The notes beneath the pieces are model-generated. The model was not told where the DNA came from. It ran no database searches and was given only the letters and a program-made list of their open reading frames with translations. From Gemmatimonadaceae bacterium (GTDB taxonomy: Bacteria > Latescibacterota > UBA2968 > UBA8231): a stretch of 23,047 nucleotides of DNA. This document shows, piece by piece, positions 14,546 to 22,462 of the stretch (positions are counted from its first letter, which is position 1; each line of letters begins with the position of its first letter). The position numbers and the translations under genes are program-made. The stretch covers positions 41,826 through 64,872 of the forward strand of contig PBSR01000020.1 in the NCBI GenBank assembly GCA_002726335.1, read 5' to 3'.

Positions 14546-15580
14546 TCACACGGCGTAGTCCGTCCAGGTGCCGGTGCAGCCCAGTCCCCGGCGTACGTGA
14601 AGCACGCCGGCGCCGGGATCGGCGATGTAACCGGCCACCGAGTACGAGCCCCGGGCGCCGTGTCGACAGATGCCTCCCGGGTCACCCTCGTGGTCGGCGA
14701 GAAAGGCCTGCAGACGCTCCAGGGTGATCGCCCCCCACTCGGCACTCACCAGGGCCCGCAGGCGATCGAGGCGAGGGCCGGAGTCGGGTGTGTTGCCATC
14801 CTCGTGCCCGGAGAACTCGCCACTGACATAATGATTGGTGTGCAATCGCCGGCAGGCGTGATCGTCTTCGTACAGAGCAACACCTTCCGGCCGGATCTCG
14901 ACATCCGCAATGCTACCGTCGCCGTCGCAGAAAACCATATTGCCCGCCGAGCAGGTCCGGTGGGCCCGCACGAGGTTGACACACTCGTCGACGGAACTCA
15001 TTTCGAAACAACGCCGCTTCAGCGGGTAGTGGGTGAGACCCGGTCGCCACGGCGCATTGCCGAGGGCATTGGCAAAGTGGCCCACGCCGCGTTCGTTCAT
15101 GCCCATGTAGCCGAGTTGACCGGCGAAGGTGAAGGTCACCAATCGAGGACGTCCGTCCCCGGGAGACAGTCGCAGAACGATGCCGAAGTCGCCGAATTCA
15201 GGGCCGAGATCCTGATTCTGGCCGGCGTAGGTCCGACCGCCGCTAGTGCCTTCACCTGTAACCGCAAAGGCCGTGCACCCCTCCAGCGCCTGGTCAGCGC
15301 GCTGGGCAGCGGCGCCACGAACCTGGCAGATCATGGCCTCCTCGAAAGACATCCCGGCACCCTCTGCCAGGCCACGGACCTCTTCCAGATAGGCGGGACT
15401 CAGGGCCTCGATGAAGGGCACATAGGTCAGCGCCCCGGCGGCGAGCGCGTTGCGGTCGCGTCCCGTCGTCTTCTCGATGAACCCCAGGTAGCGCTCGATC
15501 AGTGGCGCCGCCTGGGCGCCGTGGGCATAGCCCATGTCGTAGGCGGATCCAGCGGCCTCGACGAGGGGGAACTGATTCAC
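14546..15580 (-). CDS. C45-family Ntn hydrolase (isopenicillin-N acyltransferase-like)
   Basis: A 344-aa protein of the C45/acyl-CoA:6-aminopenicillanic-acid acyltransferase-like family. These enzymes self-cleave before a cysteine that becomes the N-terminal nucleophile. The expected cleavage site is Gly101-Cys102 in LEGCTAFAV, followed by the family motif YAGQNQDLG (118-126), then LVTFTFAGQLGYMGMNERGV and a central THYPLKRRCFE. The N-terminal propeptide starts GSAYDMGYAHGAQAAPLIERYL, the usual G-x-x-x-D-x-G-x-x-H-G signature. The start is GTG 15580 with only a weak ribosome-binding site. Physiological substrates of bacterial members are mostly unknown; amide hydrolysis or acyl transfer is likely. 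It stands alone between the DNA methyltransferase gene and a TPR gene. Confidence 0.88.
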   Translation of the reverse strand: MNQFPLVEAAGSAYDMGYAHGAQAAPLIERYLGFIEKTTGRDRNALAAGALTYVPFIEALSPAYLEEVRGLAEGAGMSFEEAMICQVRGAAAQRADQALEGCTAFAVTGEGTSGGRTYAGQNQDLGPEFGDFGIVLRLSPGDGRPRLVTFTFAGQLGYMGMNERGVGHFANALGNAPWRPGLTHYPLKRRCFEMSSVDECVNLVRAHRTCSAGNMVFCDGDGSIADVEIRPEGVALYEDDHACRRLHTNHYVSGEFSGHEDGNTPDSGPRLDRLRALVSAEWGAITLERLQAFLADHEGDPGGICRHGARGSYSVAGYIADPGAGVLHVRRGLGCTGTWTDYAV

Positions 15581-15726
15581 AGTCGGTCGTCACCCAGATA
15601 CAATCGAGTGAAGTCGCCGAGGACGGTGGGTCAACCACCTGGGAGAGCGGGAGGAAGCATCAAGCGAACATGGCACAACTCGGGAACCGAGTCCTGCAGG
15701 GCGGGGAGCCTACTCGCTTGCCTGCA

Positions 15727-15756
15727 AATCTAGACACGCGTGCGAGGAATTGGCAA
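15727..15756 (-). promoter_or_regulatory. Possible sigma70-type promoter for the C45 hydrolase gene
   Basis: On the minus strand TTGCCA (15756-15751) is followed after 18 bases by TAGATT (15732-15727). They match five and four of six consensus positions. It lies in the 202-nt spacer before the hydrolase gene and would give a leader of about 140 nt. Matches of this quality occur by chance, and the organism's sigma factors are unknown. Confidence 0.3.
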
Positions 15757-15782
15757 GCGCCATGGACCCGGTCGCCTCTGGA

Positions 15783-16160
15783 TCAACCGCCCCCTCGTGC
15801 TGCCTGGCGCGCCGCCACGTGGGCGTCGGCATGCCGTCCCTGGGCAGTGTAGGTACGGCTCAGAGCCTGCAGACTGCTGGTGATGAGCTTCGGATCCTCC
15901 AGGCTGCGTGCCACCTGCAGGGCTTCATCGTACATGCGCTCGGCGTATTGGTAGTTGCCACGCTCGAAGGCGACATCCCCCGCATTGTCAAAGGCGTGCC
16001 AGTGCCTGTCGTCGAAAGCGATCGTTCCGACGACGCCGAGACCGACGATGACGACGAGAACGATGACGGTCCACAGCCGGGTACGGTCTCCGCGCCGGCG
16101 GCGACGACGGCGTTTCTTCCTGCGCTTGCGGGCAGGTTGCCTGCGGGATTCAGCGGCCAT
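15783..16160 (-). CDS. Small membrane-anchored TPR protein
   Basis: A 125-aa protein. Residues 9-24 are extremely basic (RKRRKKRRRRRRR), followed by one membrane helix at about 30-49 (WTVIVLVVIVGLGVVGTIAF). A TPR-like helix pair comes next: WHAFDNAGDVAFERGNYQYAERMYDEALQVARS, then LITSSLQALSRTYTAQGRHADAHVAAR. The topology is probably N-in with the TPR part outside the cytoplasm. ATG 16160 overlaps the stop of the preceding four-cysteine gene by 11 nt; an in-frame GTG at 16169 would add three residues. It is the last gene of a three-gene overlapping cluster. TPRs mediate protein contacts; the partner is unknown. Confidence 0.78.
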   Translation of the reverse strand: MAAESRRQPARKRRKKRRRRRRRGDRTRLWTVIVLVVIVGLGVVGTIAFDDRHWHAFDNAGDVAFERGNYQYAERMYDEALQVARSLEDPKLITSSLQALSRTYTAQGRHADAHVAARQAARGGG

Positions 16161-16362
16161 CTTCATCACCGGGCGGACCGGGCTCGTGTCCGGAGCAGCC
16201 AGACACCGGCAGTCGAGGGTAGCGGGCGTAGGTGGGATCCTCCGCGGCGCGCCGGCAGAGGAAGAAGGCAGAGCCCCTGTCCGAGGCCACCTCGCGGACG
16301 TGGCGGCAGTCGGCGCACTGGCCTACGGATTCAGGTATGGTCTGTGTCGCGTGTGGCTGCAT
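16150..16362 (-). CDS. Four-cysteine mini-protein (putative zinc-binding)
   Basis: A 70-aa protein with cysteines at 16, 19, 36 and 56, in the pattern C-x2-C-x16-C-x19-C, plus His21. The sequence CADCRHVREVASDRGSAF, then FLCRRAAEDPTYARYPRLPVSGC, looks like a conserved small family in which the RGS-F-LC and RYPRLPV parts recur. The cysteines probably bind one zinc. The gene starts inside the GNAT gene (32-nt overlap, different frame) and ends inside the TPR gene (11-nt overlap). Reading through the overlap gives sensible protein on both sides, which supports it as a real gene. Function unknown; I cannot attach a family name. Confidence 0.75.
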   Translation of the reverse strand: MQPHATQTIPESVGQCADCRHVREVASDRGSAFFLCRRAAEDPTYARYPRLPVSGCSGHEPGPPGDEDGR

Positions 16363-16966
16363 CGGGTGTCTGCAGGAAAGATACGACCAAAGCGGACCCG
16401 GCAGCGGGCAAACGCCGGGCTATGTGACGCCATCGCCGCCGGTGGGACCGATGTCTGAGGGACGGCACGAAACCGAGCCGGAGATAGAGACGTATGGCAT
16501 CGAGGCGGTGATCTTCGGTATAGAGCAGGAGCGGACGCGGCGGCAGGCTTCGGGCACGGTCCATGGCCAACCGGGTCACGGCTTCCCCGAGGCCACGACG
16601 GCGGTGTTCGGGGTGAACGGTGATCCAGCCAATTTCCCAGCTGTCGCTGGTTCTGTCGTAGACTCCAGCAGCAGCGGCCGGTTGCCCCGCCTGGGTGAGA
16701 AAGACCTGCGTTCCCGGCACGACGAGGGCGGTCTCCAACTGCAGTCGTGCCTCATCCCACGCACCCAGTTCGCCACCTGCGCCGAGCAGTTCGGCCCAGG
16801 CTGACCTGTCTACCGCCGCAGCGACCGAATACCCCTCAGGGGCTGAGGTTGGCGGCAGTTGCGTTGCCGCGTGAACCATGCACAGGTGGGGGTTCCGCAG
16901 GCGCCCCAGCACGCGGGTCCGCAGACGACGGCCAACACGGCCCAGGTAGCCAAGAAGGTCGACCAT
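16331..16966 (-). CDS. GNAT-family N-acetyltransferase
   Basis: A 211-aa GNAT acetyltransferase. Motif A is WEIGWITVHPEHRRRGLGEAV (about 110-130), with acetyl-CoA loop RRRGLG at 122-127. The C-terminal YLRLGFVPSL at 161-170 is typical. Residues 1-30 (MVDLLGYLGRVGRRLRTRVLGRLRNP) are basic and amphipathic, beyond the usual fold. I chose ATG 16966; the ORF is open further upstream to 17080, but that part reads as non-protein and runs into the promoter side of the divergent kinase-like gene. It is the first gene of the cluster with the four-cysteine and TPR genes. Substrate unknown. Confidence 0.82.
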   Translation of the reverse strand: MVDLLGYLGRVGRRLRTRVLGRLRNPHLCMVHAATQLPPTSAPEGYSVAAAVDRSAWAELLGAGGELGAWDEARLQLETALVVPGTQVFLTQAGQPAAAAGVYDRTSDSWEIGWITVHPEHRRRGLGEAVTRLAMDRARSLPPRPLLLYTEDHRLDAIRLYLRLGFVPSLRHRSHRRRWRHIARRLPAAGSALVVSFLQTPDAATRDTDHT

Positions 16967-17073
16967 GGAGGGCCTAGAGTTCCGTTGCCGGTGGGAGAGA
17001 AGGAGAATACATTGCGCACATCCAATCCCTTGCTGCCCTGTTCCGCAACCCCCGCGGCCCACAACGAGAGCAA

Positions 17074-18489
17074 ATGCCACCCTTTCAACGTCCCCGATGG
17101 CAAGACCTGTCCATCGTACCCCTCACACTGGTACCGGCCGTCGTCCTCGGTCTGGCCGTGTGGGTGGTGGCCGTCGTCCTCGATCTGCCCGGGTGGGCGG
17201 CCCCCCCCGCCGTCGTGCTGGTCATGGGAGCCACGGTCTGGACGAGTCTGCATTTTCGCGTACGACGTCCTCTGCTCGTCGCCCAGGCCTGGATCACCCG
17301 GCGCGTCGACGGCGATGCGACGGCGAGGCTACCGGTCACCTCGGGCGATGAACCGGGTCGGCTGGCGGCATCGCTCAATGAACTGATCGCCGCCGCCTTC
17401 CAGGGAGAGTCGCACATACAGAGCATCCTGCACACCGCGGCCGATGGGATCGTAACCATCGACGAGCTCGGTCTCATCGAGCTGAGCAATCCGGCGGCGG
17501 CGCGCATGTTCGGCGTCGAAGGGGGGCAGTTGACGGGAGTACACATCGGCCAGCTGCTGCCCTCCTACGAGCTGCTCCCGATCACCGGCATGGGCCTGCT
17601 CACAGAGGAGCAACCCGGGGAGCACCCGGAGCCGTACGAGATCGATGCACGGACGGATGCGGGAGACACGTTCCCGGTCAGCGTCACCGTCGGCGACTTG
17701 CCCTCCGAGGAGGAGCTGCACTTCGTCCTCGTCCTGCAGGACATCAGCCGGCGAAGGGAAGCCGAAGAGGCACTGCGCCAGGCGAAGGAATCGGCGGAAG
17801 CCACCAGCCGGACGAAGAGCGAGTTCCTCGCCAACATGAGTCACGAGATCCGTACGCCGATGAACGGTATCATCGGTATGACGGAACTGGCCCTCGACAC
17901 CGAGGGCCTCGACGAGGAGCAGCGCCAGTACCTGCTCGCCGGCAAGGTGGTCGGTGTCGCCGGCGCCGGGTTGATCGTCGTTGCCTCGTGGACGCTGTGC
18001 CTGCTGGCCGGCATGCTGACTCTGGCCCACTTCGTGGGTCCGGCGGCACAGGGGCTGGCTCAGGTGGCGGCCGATCCGGGCTTCCTGGTGGCCTTCACCG
18101 TCTACTTCTTTCTGGGGTATCTGCTCTACGCCGCCTATCTGGTGGGCCTGGGGTCGCTGTGCACGAATCTGAAAGAGTCACAGAACCTGATATGGCCGGC
18201 CATGGTGCCGCTGCTGGTGGCCCTGATGTCGATCCAACACGTCGGCAAGGATCCGAACGGCATGCTGGCGCGGGTTCTGTCCTTTATTCCGCCGCTGACA
18301 CCGTTTGTCATGATGAACCGCTCGGCGGGACCGCCACCCCTATGGGAATACGCCGCCACCACGGTGGTGCTGGTACTGTCCATCTGGCTGGCGGTGCGCG
18401 GCGCGGCACGCGTGTTCCGCGTCGGCATCCTGGCCACGGGCAGCCGCCCGTCAGCACGCGAGGTGATACGCTGGCTGCTGACGGGGTAG
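17074..18489 (+). CDS. Chimeric ORF: sensor histidine kinase front fused to ABC-2 permease back half
   Basis: A 471-aa ORF made of two unrelated parts. Residues 1 to about 287 are the front of a sensor kinase. It has two membrane helices (about 13-57), a HAMP-like stretch (about 63-107), a PAS domain (about 112-232: [30 protein letters not shown]), and HisKA with phospho-acceptor His257 in [15 protein letters not shown]. HisKA runs only to DEEQRQYL. No ATP-binding domain follows. From about residue 287 the sequence [15 protein letters not shown] is the typical mid-part of a NatB/ABC-2 sodium-export-type permease. It continues with several membrane helices to [16 protein letters not shown] and REVIRWLL, that family's usual C-terminus. 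The junction is at about 17929-17940. The ATG has GAGAG upstream. As read, neither activity is complete: a genomic deletion or an assembly join. Confidence 0.88.
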   Translation: MPPFQRPRWQDLSIVPLTLVPAVVLGLAVWVVAVVLDLPGWAAPPAVVLVMGATVWTSLHFRVRRPLLVAQAWITRRVDGDATARLPVTSGDEPGRLAASLNELIAAAFQGESHIQSILHTAADGIVTIDELGLIELSNPAAARMFGVEGGQLTGVHIGQLLPSYELLPITGMGLLTEEQPGEHPEPYEIDARTDAGDTFPVSVTVGDLPSEEELHFVLVLQDISRRREAEEALRQAKESAEATSRTKSEFLANMSHEIRTPMNGIIGMTELALDTEGLDEEQRQYLLAGKVVGVAGAGLIVVASWTLCLLAGMLTLAHFVGPAAQGLAQVAADPGFLVAFTVYFFLGYLLYAAYLVGLGSLCTNLKESQNLIWPAMVPLLVALMSIQHVGKDPNGMLARVLSFIPPLTPFVMMNRSAGPPPLWEYAATTVVLVLSIWLAVRGAARVFRVGILATGSRPSAREVIRWLLTG

Positions 18490-18502
18490 AGGTTGCCTGC
18501 AC

Positions 18503-19210
18503 CTACAGACCGAGACCGAGTTGCGGGTCTTCTTCCGGCATCGGCGGCTCGACAGGATCGATCATCGTCGCGTCGTCGTCGCCGGCTTTGTTGACCCGGT
18601 CGGACACCGGGTGCAAGATGAGGTCGCTCAAGGGATACGGGCGCAGCACACGAGACAGGGCATCGACATCGGTGAGCTCACGGTCCATCCAGATTTCGGC
18701 ACCGCCGGCGGTCAGGATCGCCGGCATGCGGTCATGGACGCCGCCGGCCACTTCGTTCGGAGCGGTTGTGATGATCGTACAGCTGCGAAGGATGCCCTCC
18801 TCCGGCGTCTGCCAGCGTTCATAGAGGCCGGCTATGGCAAAGGGCTCGCCGCCGGCGCGATGCAGCAGCATGGGCGTGCGGAGGCGGCCGGACCGTTGCC
18901 ATTCGAAGTAGCCGCTGGCGGGGATCAGGCAGCGACTGCGGGTGAAAGCGGTGCGGAAGGCGGGTTTGTCGGCCAGGGTTTCGGCCCGGGCGTTGATGAG
19001 CCGGTTGCCGATGCCCGGGTCGCGTGCCCACGAAGGCACGAGGCCCCACTTCAGTTCTTGCAGCACCCGGCTTTCGCCCTGGATGACGGCAGCCACGGGC
19101 TGACTCGGCGCGATGTTGTAGCGCGGCTTCAGCTCGAGCAGGGTCTGTTCCACGGCGAAGCGCTCGGCCACGTCCTCGGTGGAGTGATGCAAGGTGAACC
19201 GTCCGCACAT
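18503..19210 (-). CDS. yedK: SRAP-domain protein (YedK/HMCES family)
   Basis: A 235-aa SOS-response-associated peptidase-like protein that crosslinks to abasic sites in single-stranded DNA and protects them. After Met removal, Cys2 of MCGRFTL is the crosslinking nucleophile. Further active-site positions are visible: Asn32 in YNIAPSQ, NARAET at 73-78, Glu103 in SGYFEWQ, and His159 in VHDRMP. WGLVPSWA is also typical. Only ATG 19210 leaves Cys at position 2; an ATG seven codons upstream would abolish the function, so it is rejected. The length equals the usual 220-240 aa. It converges with the chimeric ORF (13 bp between stops) and diverges from galE with only 48 bp between start codons. Confidence 0.95.
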   Translation of the reverse strand: MCGRFTLHHSTEDVAERFAVEQTLLELKPRYNIAPSQPVAAVIQGESRVLQELKWGLVPSWARDPGIGNRLINARAETLADKPAFRTAFTRSRCLIPASGYFEWQRSGRLRTPMLLHRAGGEPFAIAGLYERWQTPEEGILRSCTIITTAPNEVAGGVHDRMPAILTAGGAEIWMDRELTDVDALSRVLRPYPLSDLILHPVSDRVNKAGDDDATMIDPVEPPMPEEDPQLGLGL

Positions 19211-19258
19211 AACAAGTAGAATAGAGACCATGATGCACCCATTCCAGCGGCACCGCCG

Positions 19259-20248
19259 ATGACGATCCTCGTCACCGGCGGCGCCGGATACATCGGCTCC
19301 GTCACCGTGGAGGCACTGCGGACGGCGGGCCGGCAGGTCGTCGTCGTCGACAATCTGTCCCGTGGCCATCGCCCAGCGGTGGACCCGGACGTGCCTTTCT
19401 ACCATGGAGATGTGGGGGATGCCACACTGATCCGTCGCATCGTCGACGAACACGGGGTCGAAGCCTGTGTGCATTTCGCCGCACTGACCTACGTGGGCGA
19501 ATCCGTCGAAGAGCCGGAGCGCTACTACGCCAACAACGTGGGTGCCACGGTAAACCTGCTCGACGCCCTCACAGTGGGCGGCGTGCGCGGCTTCGTGTTC
19601 TCTTCGACGTGCGCCACCTACGGCGAACCGATACATATGCCGATGAACGAAACCCATCCTCAGCACCCCGAGAACCCTTACGGCTGGACCAAGTTCTTCG
19701 TCGAACGGGAGCTGGAGGCATTCGAAGCCAACTATGGCCTGCGCTTCGCCGCCCTGCGCTACTTCAACGCGGCCGGGGCCATCCAGACGCGCGGCGAAGA
19801 TCACACGCCCGAGAGCCATCTGATCCCGCTGGCGCTGCAGGTCGCTCTGGGACAGCGACAGGGGCTCACCGTGTTCGGTCGGGACTACGATACCCCCGAC
19901 GGGTCCTGTGTTCGTGACTACATCCACATCCAGGATCTTGCGCGGGCCCACCTGGCCGCCCTCGATCACCTGCAGTCAGGCGGCGCCTCGCAATACCTGA
20001 ACCTGGGCACCGGGCGTGGCTGGTCGGTCCTGGAGGTGATCGAGGCGGCGCGCCGGATCACCGGGCACGAGATCCCGGCGACTGACGGTGAGCGCCGCGC
20101 CGGCGATGCCTCCCGACTGGTGGCCGACGCCACGAAGGCGCGTACCGTTCTCGGCTGGGCGGCACAGACCCCCGATCTGGAGGACATCGTCGCCAGCGCC
20201 TGGGACTGGCACCGCAACCACCCGCACGGCTATGGTGAGGCGCCATGA
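19259..20248 (+). CDS. galE: UDP-glucose 4-epimerase
   Basis: A 329-aa short-chain dehydrogenase-type epimerase that interconverts UDP-galactose and UDP-glucose. The NAD-binding TGGAGYIG is at 6-13. The catalytic pair is Tyr141-x3-Lys145 in NPYGWTKF, with the Ser/Thr of FSSTCATYG at about 115-121. Substrate-side motifs include LRYFNAAGA and [10 protein letters not shown]. The length matches bacterial GalE. It is the first gene of galETK, overlapping galT by four bases (ATGA). The SRAP gene starts only 48 bp away on the other strand, so the promoter must lie in that gap or inside one of the genes. Cytosolic Leloir pathway. Confidence 0.95.
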   Translation: MTILVTGGAGYIGSVTVEALRTAGRQVVVVDNLSRGHRPAVDPDVPFYHGDVGDATLIRRIVDEHGVEACVHFAALTYVGESVEEPERYYANNVGATVNLLDALTVGGVRGFVFSSTCATYGEPIHMPMNETHPQHPENPYGWTKFFVERELEAFEANYGLRFAALRYFNAAGAIQTRGEDHTPESHLIPLALQVALGQRQGLTVFGRDYDTPDGSCVRDYIHIQDLARAHLAALDHLQSGGASQYLNLGTGRGWSVLEVIEAARRITGHEIPATDGERRAGDASRLVADATKARTVLGWAAQTPDLEDIVASAWDWHRNHPHGYGEAP

Positions 20249-21273
20249 TCGACACCGATCACCCCCACCGCCGACACAATCCCCTCACCGGCGAGTGGGT
20301 GCAGGTGAGTCCGCATCGCATGCAGCGCCCCTGGCAGGGGCGGGTGGACGCGGCACCGGGCGAGAGTCGCCCGGCCCACGACCCGACCTGCTACCTGTGC
20401 CCCGGGAACGAGCGCGCCGGCGGCCATCACAATCCGGAGTACACGAGCACCTTCGTCTTCGACAACGACTTTGCCGCGCTGCTGCCACAGGCCCCTGAGT
20501 CGCGGCACCAGACCGCGGAGCCGTCGCTGTTGCGGACCGCCCCGGTCCAGGGTGAGTGCCGGGTACTGTGTTTTTCGCCCCGCCACGACCTGACCCTTGC
20601 CCAGCTGGAGCCGTCGGCCACACGGGCCGTCATCGACATGTGGGCGGCGCAGGTCGAAGAGCTTGGCAGCCTCTATCGCTGGGTCCAGGTGTTTGAGAAC
20701 AAGGGCGAAGTGATGGGGTGCTCCAACCCGCATCCCCACGGACAGGTATGGGCCCTCGATACACTGCCGAATGAGCCCGCCAAAGAGGACGAGACGCAGG
20801 CAGCCTACTTCGCCGATCACGGCCGGCCTCTGCTGCTGGATTACGCCAAGCTGGAAACGGAGCGTGAGGAACGTGTCGTGGCCGCCACCGACGGTTGGGT
20901 CGCCGTGGTGCCTTTCTGGGCCGTGTGGCCCTTCGAAGTCCTGCTGCTGCCCAAGCGGCACGTGCCCCACCTGACCGATCTGGGAGATGACGAAAGGGAC
21001 GACCTGACGCGGATCCTGGGGCGTCTGCTGCGCCGCTACGACGCCCTGTTCGACACCAGTTTTCCCTACTCGATGGGATGGCACGGCCGACCGTCGATCG
21101 AAGGGGGCGACGGCTGGCAGCTGCACGCCCATTTCTATCCGCCACTTCTGCGCTCGGCGACGGTGCGCAAGTTTATGGTGGGGTACGAGATGCTGGGAGA
21201 GGCCCAGCGCGACCTGACGGCGGAGGCGGCGGCTGCCCATCTGCGGTCGGGTATCGCGCAGCATGAAGAGTGA
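20245..21273 (+). CDS. galT: Galactose-1-phosphate uridylyltransferase
   Basis: A 342-aa GalT that exchanges UMP between UDP-glucose and galactose-1-phosphate. The active-site His-Pro-His is at 163-165 in [10 protein letters not shown]; the second histidine carries the UMP intermediate. Cys49 and Cys52 in CYLCPGN are the expected zinc ligands. The N-terminal [24 protein letters not shown] and the C-terminal half ([28 protein letters not shown]) are family-typical. The ATG overlaps the galE stop by four bases. Its stop falls ten bases before the probable galK start, so the three genes form one transcript. Confidence 0.95.
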   Translation: MIDTDHPHRRHNPLTGEWVQVSPHRMQRPWQGRVDAAPGESRPAHDPTCYLCPGNERAGGHHNPEYTSTFVFDNDFAALLPQAPESRHQTAEPSLLRTAPVQGECRVLCFSPRHDLTLAQLEPSATRAVIDMWAAQVEELGSLYRWVQVFENKGEVMGCSNPHPHGQVWALDTLPNEPAKEDETQAAYFADHGRPLLLDYAKLETEREERVVAATDGWVAVVPFWAVWPFEVLLLPKRHVPHLTDLGDDERDDLTRILGRLLRRYDALFDTSFPYSMGWHGRPSIEGGDGWQLHAHFYPPLLRSATVRKFMVGYEMLGEAQRDLTAEAAAAHLRSGIAQHEE

Positions 21274-21283
21274 GGTGAGAAAG

Positions 21284-22462
21284 ATGAGTGAGACATCCGC
21301 AGCTCCAGCCGCTGCCGTGCGCGACACTTTCAGGCAAGCCTACGGGCGTGAGCCCGACGTGATGGTACGGGCCCCGGGGCGGGTGAATCTGATCGGTGAG
21401 CACACCGACTACAACGACGGCTTCGTCATGCCCATGGCCATCGACCGGGCGGTGTGGATCGCGCTGTGCCGCACCGACGACGGTCAGGTGCACGTGCAGG
21501 GCGTCGATATGGGCGACGCCGGGGTTTTCTCGCTGAGCGACGTGAAGGAGGCCGGACCCCCGCTGCCGGAGGAAGCGGCCGAACAGGGCTGGCTGGAATA
21601 CCTCAAGGGCACAGCCTGGTCGCTGATGGACGCCGGTCACACGCTCACCGGCTGGCAGGGGGCCGTCGCCGGAGATGTCCCCATCGGCGCGGGCCTGTCG
21701 TCGTCGGCGGCACTGGAACTGGCCACGGCCCGAGCCTTTGCCGAGGTCAGCGATCTGGCGTGGGACCCGGCGGTCATGGCCCGGCTCGGCCAACGCGCCG
21801 AGAATAAGTGGGTGGGCGTCAACTGTGGCATCATGGACCAGATGATCTCCGCCGCCGGACGCGTCGGGCATGCGTTGCTGCTGGACTGTCGCAGCCTCGA
21901 AGGCCGCCACGTGCCACTGCCGGCGGGTACGGCGGTGGTCGTCCTCGACACCGGGACTCGCCGCGGCCTGGTGGATTCGGCCTATAACGAGCGTCGCAGT
22001 CAGTGTGAGAGCGTGTCCGCCCATTTCGGCGTCAGCGCCCTGCGGGATGTCACCTCCGAAGAGCTCGTCGCCCGCGCCGGCGAGCTCGACGATCTGGCCC
22101 TGCGCCGGGCCCGCCATGTGATCTCGGAGAATGAGCGGACCACCGAGGCGGCTGAAGCGCTCGCCGCCGGAGAGACTGCCCGCATGGGAGAGTTGATGTA
22201 CGCCAGCCATGTGAGTCTGCGCGATGATTTCGAAGTGTCATCGGCCGCCCTCGACATCATGGTTGAGTGCGCCCGGGGCGTGGCCGGTTGTCACGGCGCG
22301 CGCATGACGGGGGCGGGTTTCGGTGGCTGTGCGGTGGCCCTGGCCGAGGCCCCACAGGCGGAGAAGCTGGCGCAGTCGGTTGCCTCCGCCTACCGCGCTG
22401 AGACGGGCAACGAACCACAGGTCTACGTCTGCACCGCCACCGATGGCGCCGGCATCGTATGA
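21284..22462 (+). CDS. galK: Galactokinase
   Basis: A 392-aa GHMP kinase that phosphorylates galactose to galactose-1-phosphate with ATP. The galactokinase signature GRVNLIGEHTDYNDG is at 32-46, the ATP loop PIGAGLSSSAALE at 133-145, the catalytic Asp in CGIMDQ, and the C-terminal GHMP motif MTGAGFGGCAVAL. I chose ATG 21284 because GAGGTGA lies just upstream. The in-frame ATG 21263 overlaps galT and would add seven residues not seen in the family. It ends in an ATGA overlap with the following methyltransferase gene. Cytosolic; it provides the substrate for GalT. Confidence 0.95.
   Translation: MSETSAAPAAAVRDTFRQAYGREPDVMVRAPGRVNLIGEHTDYNDGFVMPMAIDRAVWIALCRTDDGQVHVQGVDMGDAGVFSLSDVKEAGPPLPEEAAEQGWLEYLKGTAWSLMDAGHTLTGWQGAVAGDVPIGAGLSSSAALELATARAFAEVSDLAWDPAVMARLGQRAENKWVGVNCGIMDQMISAAGRVGHALLLDCRSLEGRHVPLPAGTAVVVLDTGTRRGLVDSAYNERRSQCESVSAHFGVSALRDVTSEELVARAGELDDLALRRARHVISENERTTEAAEALAAGETARMGELMYASHVSLRDDFEVSSAALDIMVECARGVAGCHGARMTGAGFGGCAVALAEAPQAEKLAQSVASAYRAETGNEPQVYVCTATDGAGIV

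Noticed and set aside
13413..15733. Two long plus-strand ORFs (310 and 463 aa) opposite the DNA methyltransferase and C45 hydrolase genes
   Set aside because: No domains, and they overlap intact minus-strand genes with catalytic motifs.
19211..19969. Extended 488-aa version of the SRAP gene starting at 19969
   Set aside because: The extension runs antisense through galE and would destroy the required Cys at position 2. The true start is the ATG at 19210.
20230..22210. Two long minus-strand ORFs (365 and 345 aa) opposite galT and galK
   Set aside because: Shadows of clear Leloir genes; His/Gly/Arg-rich with no domain.
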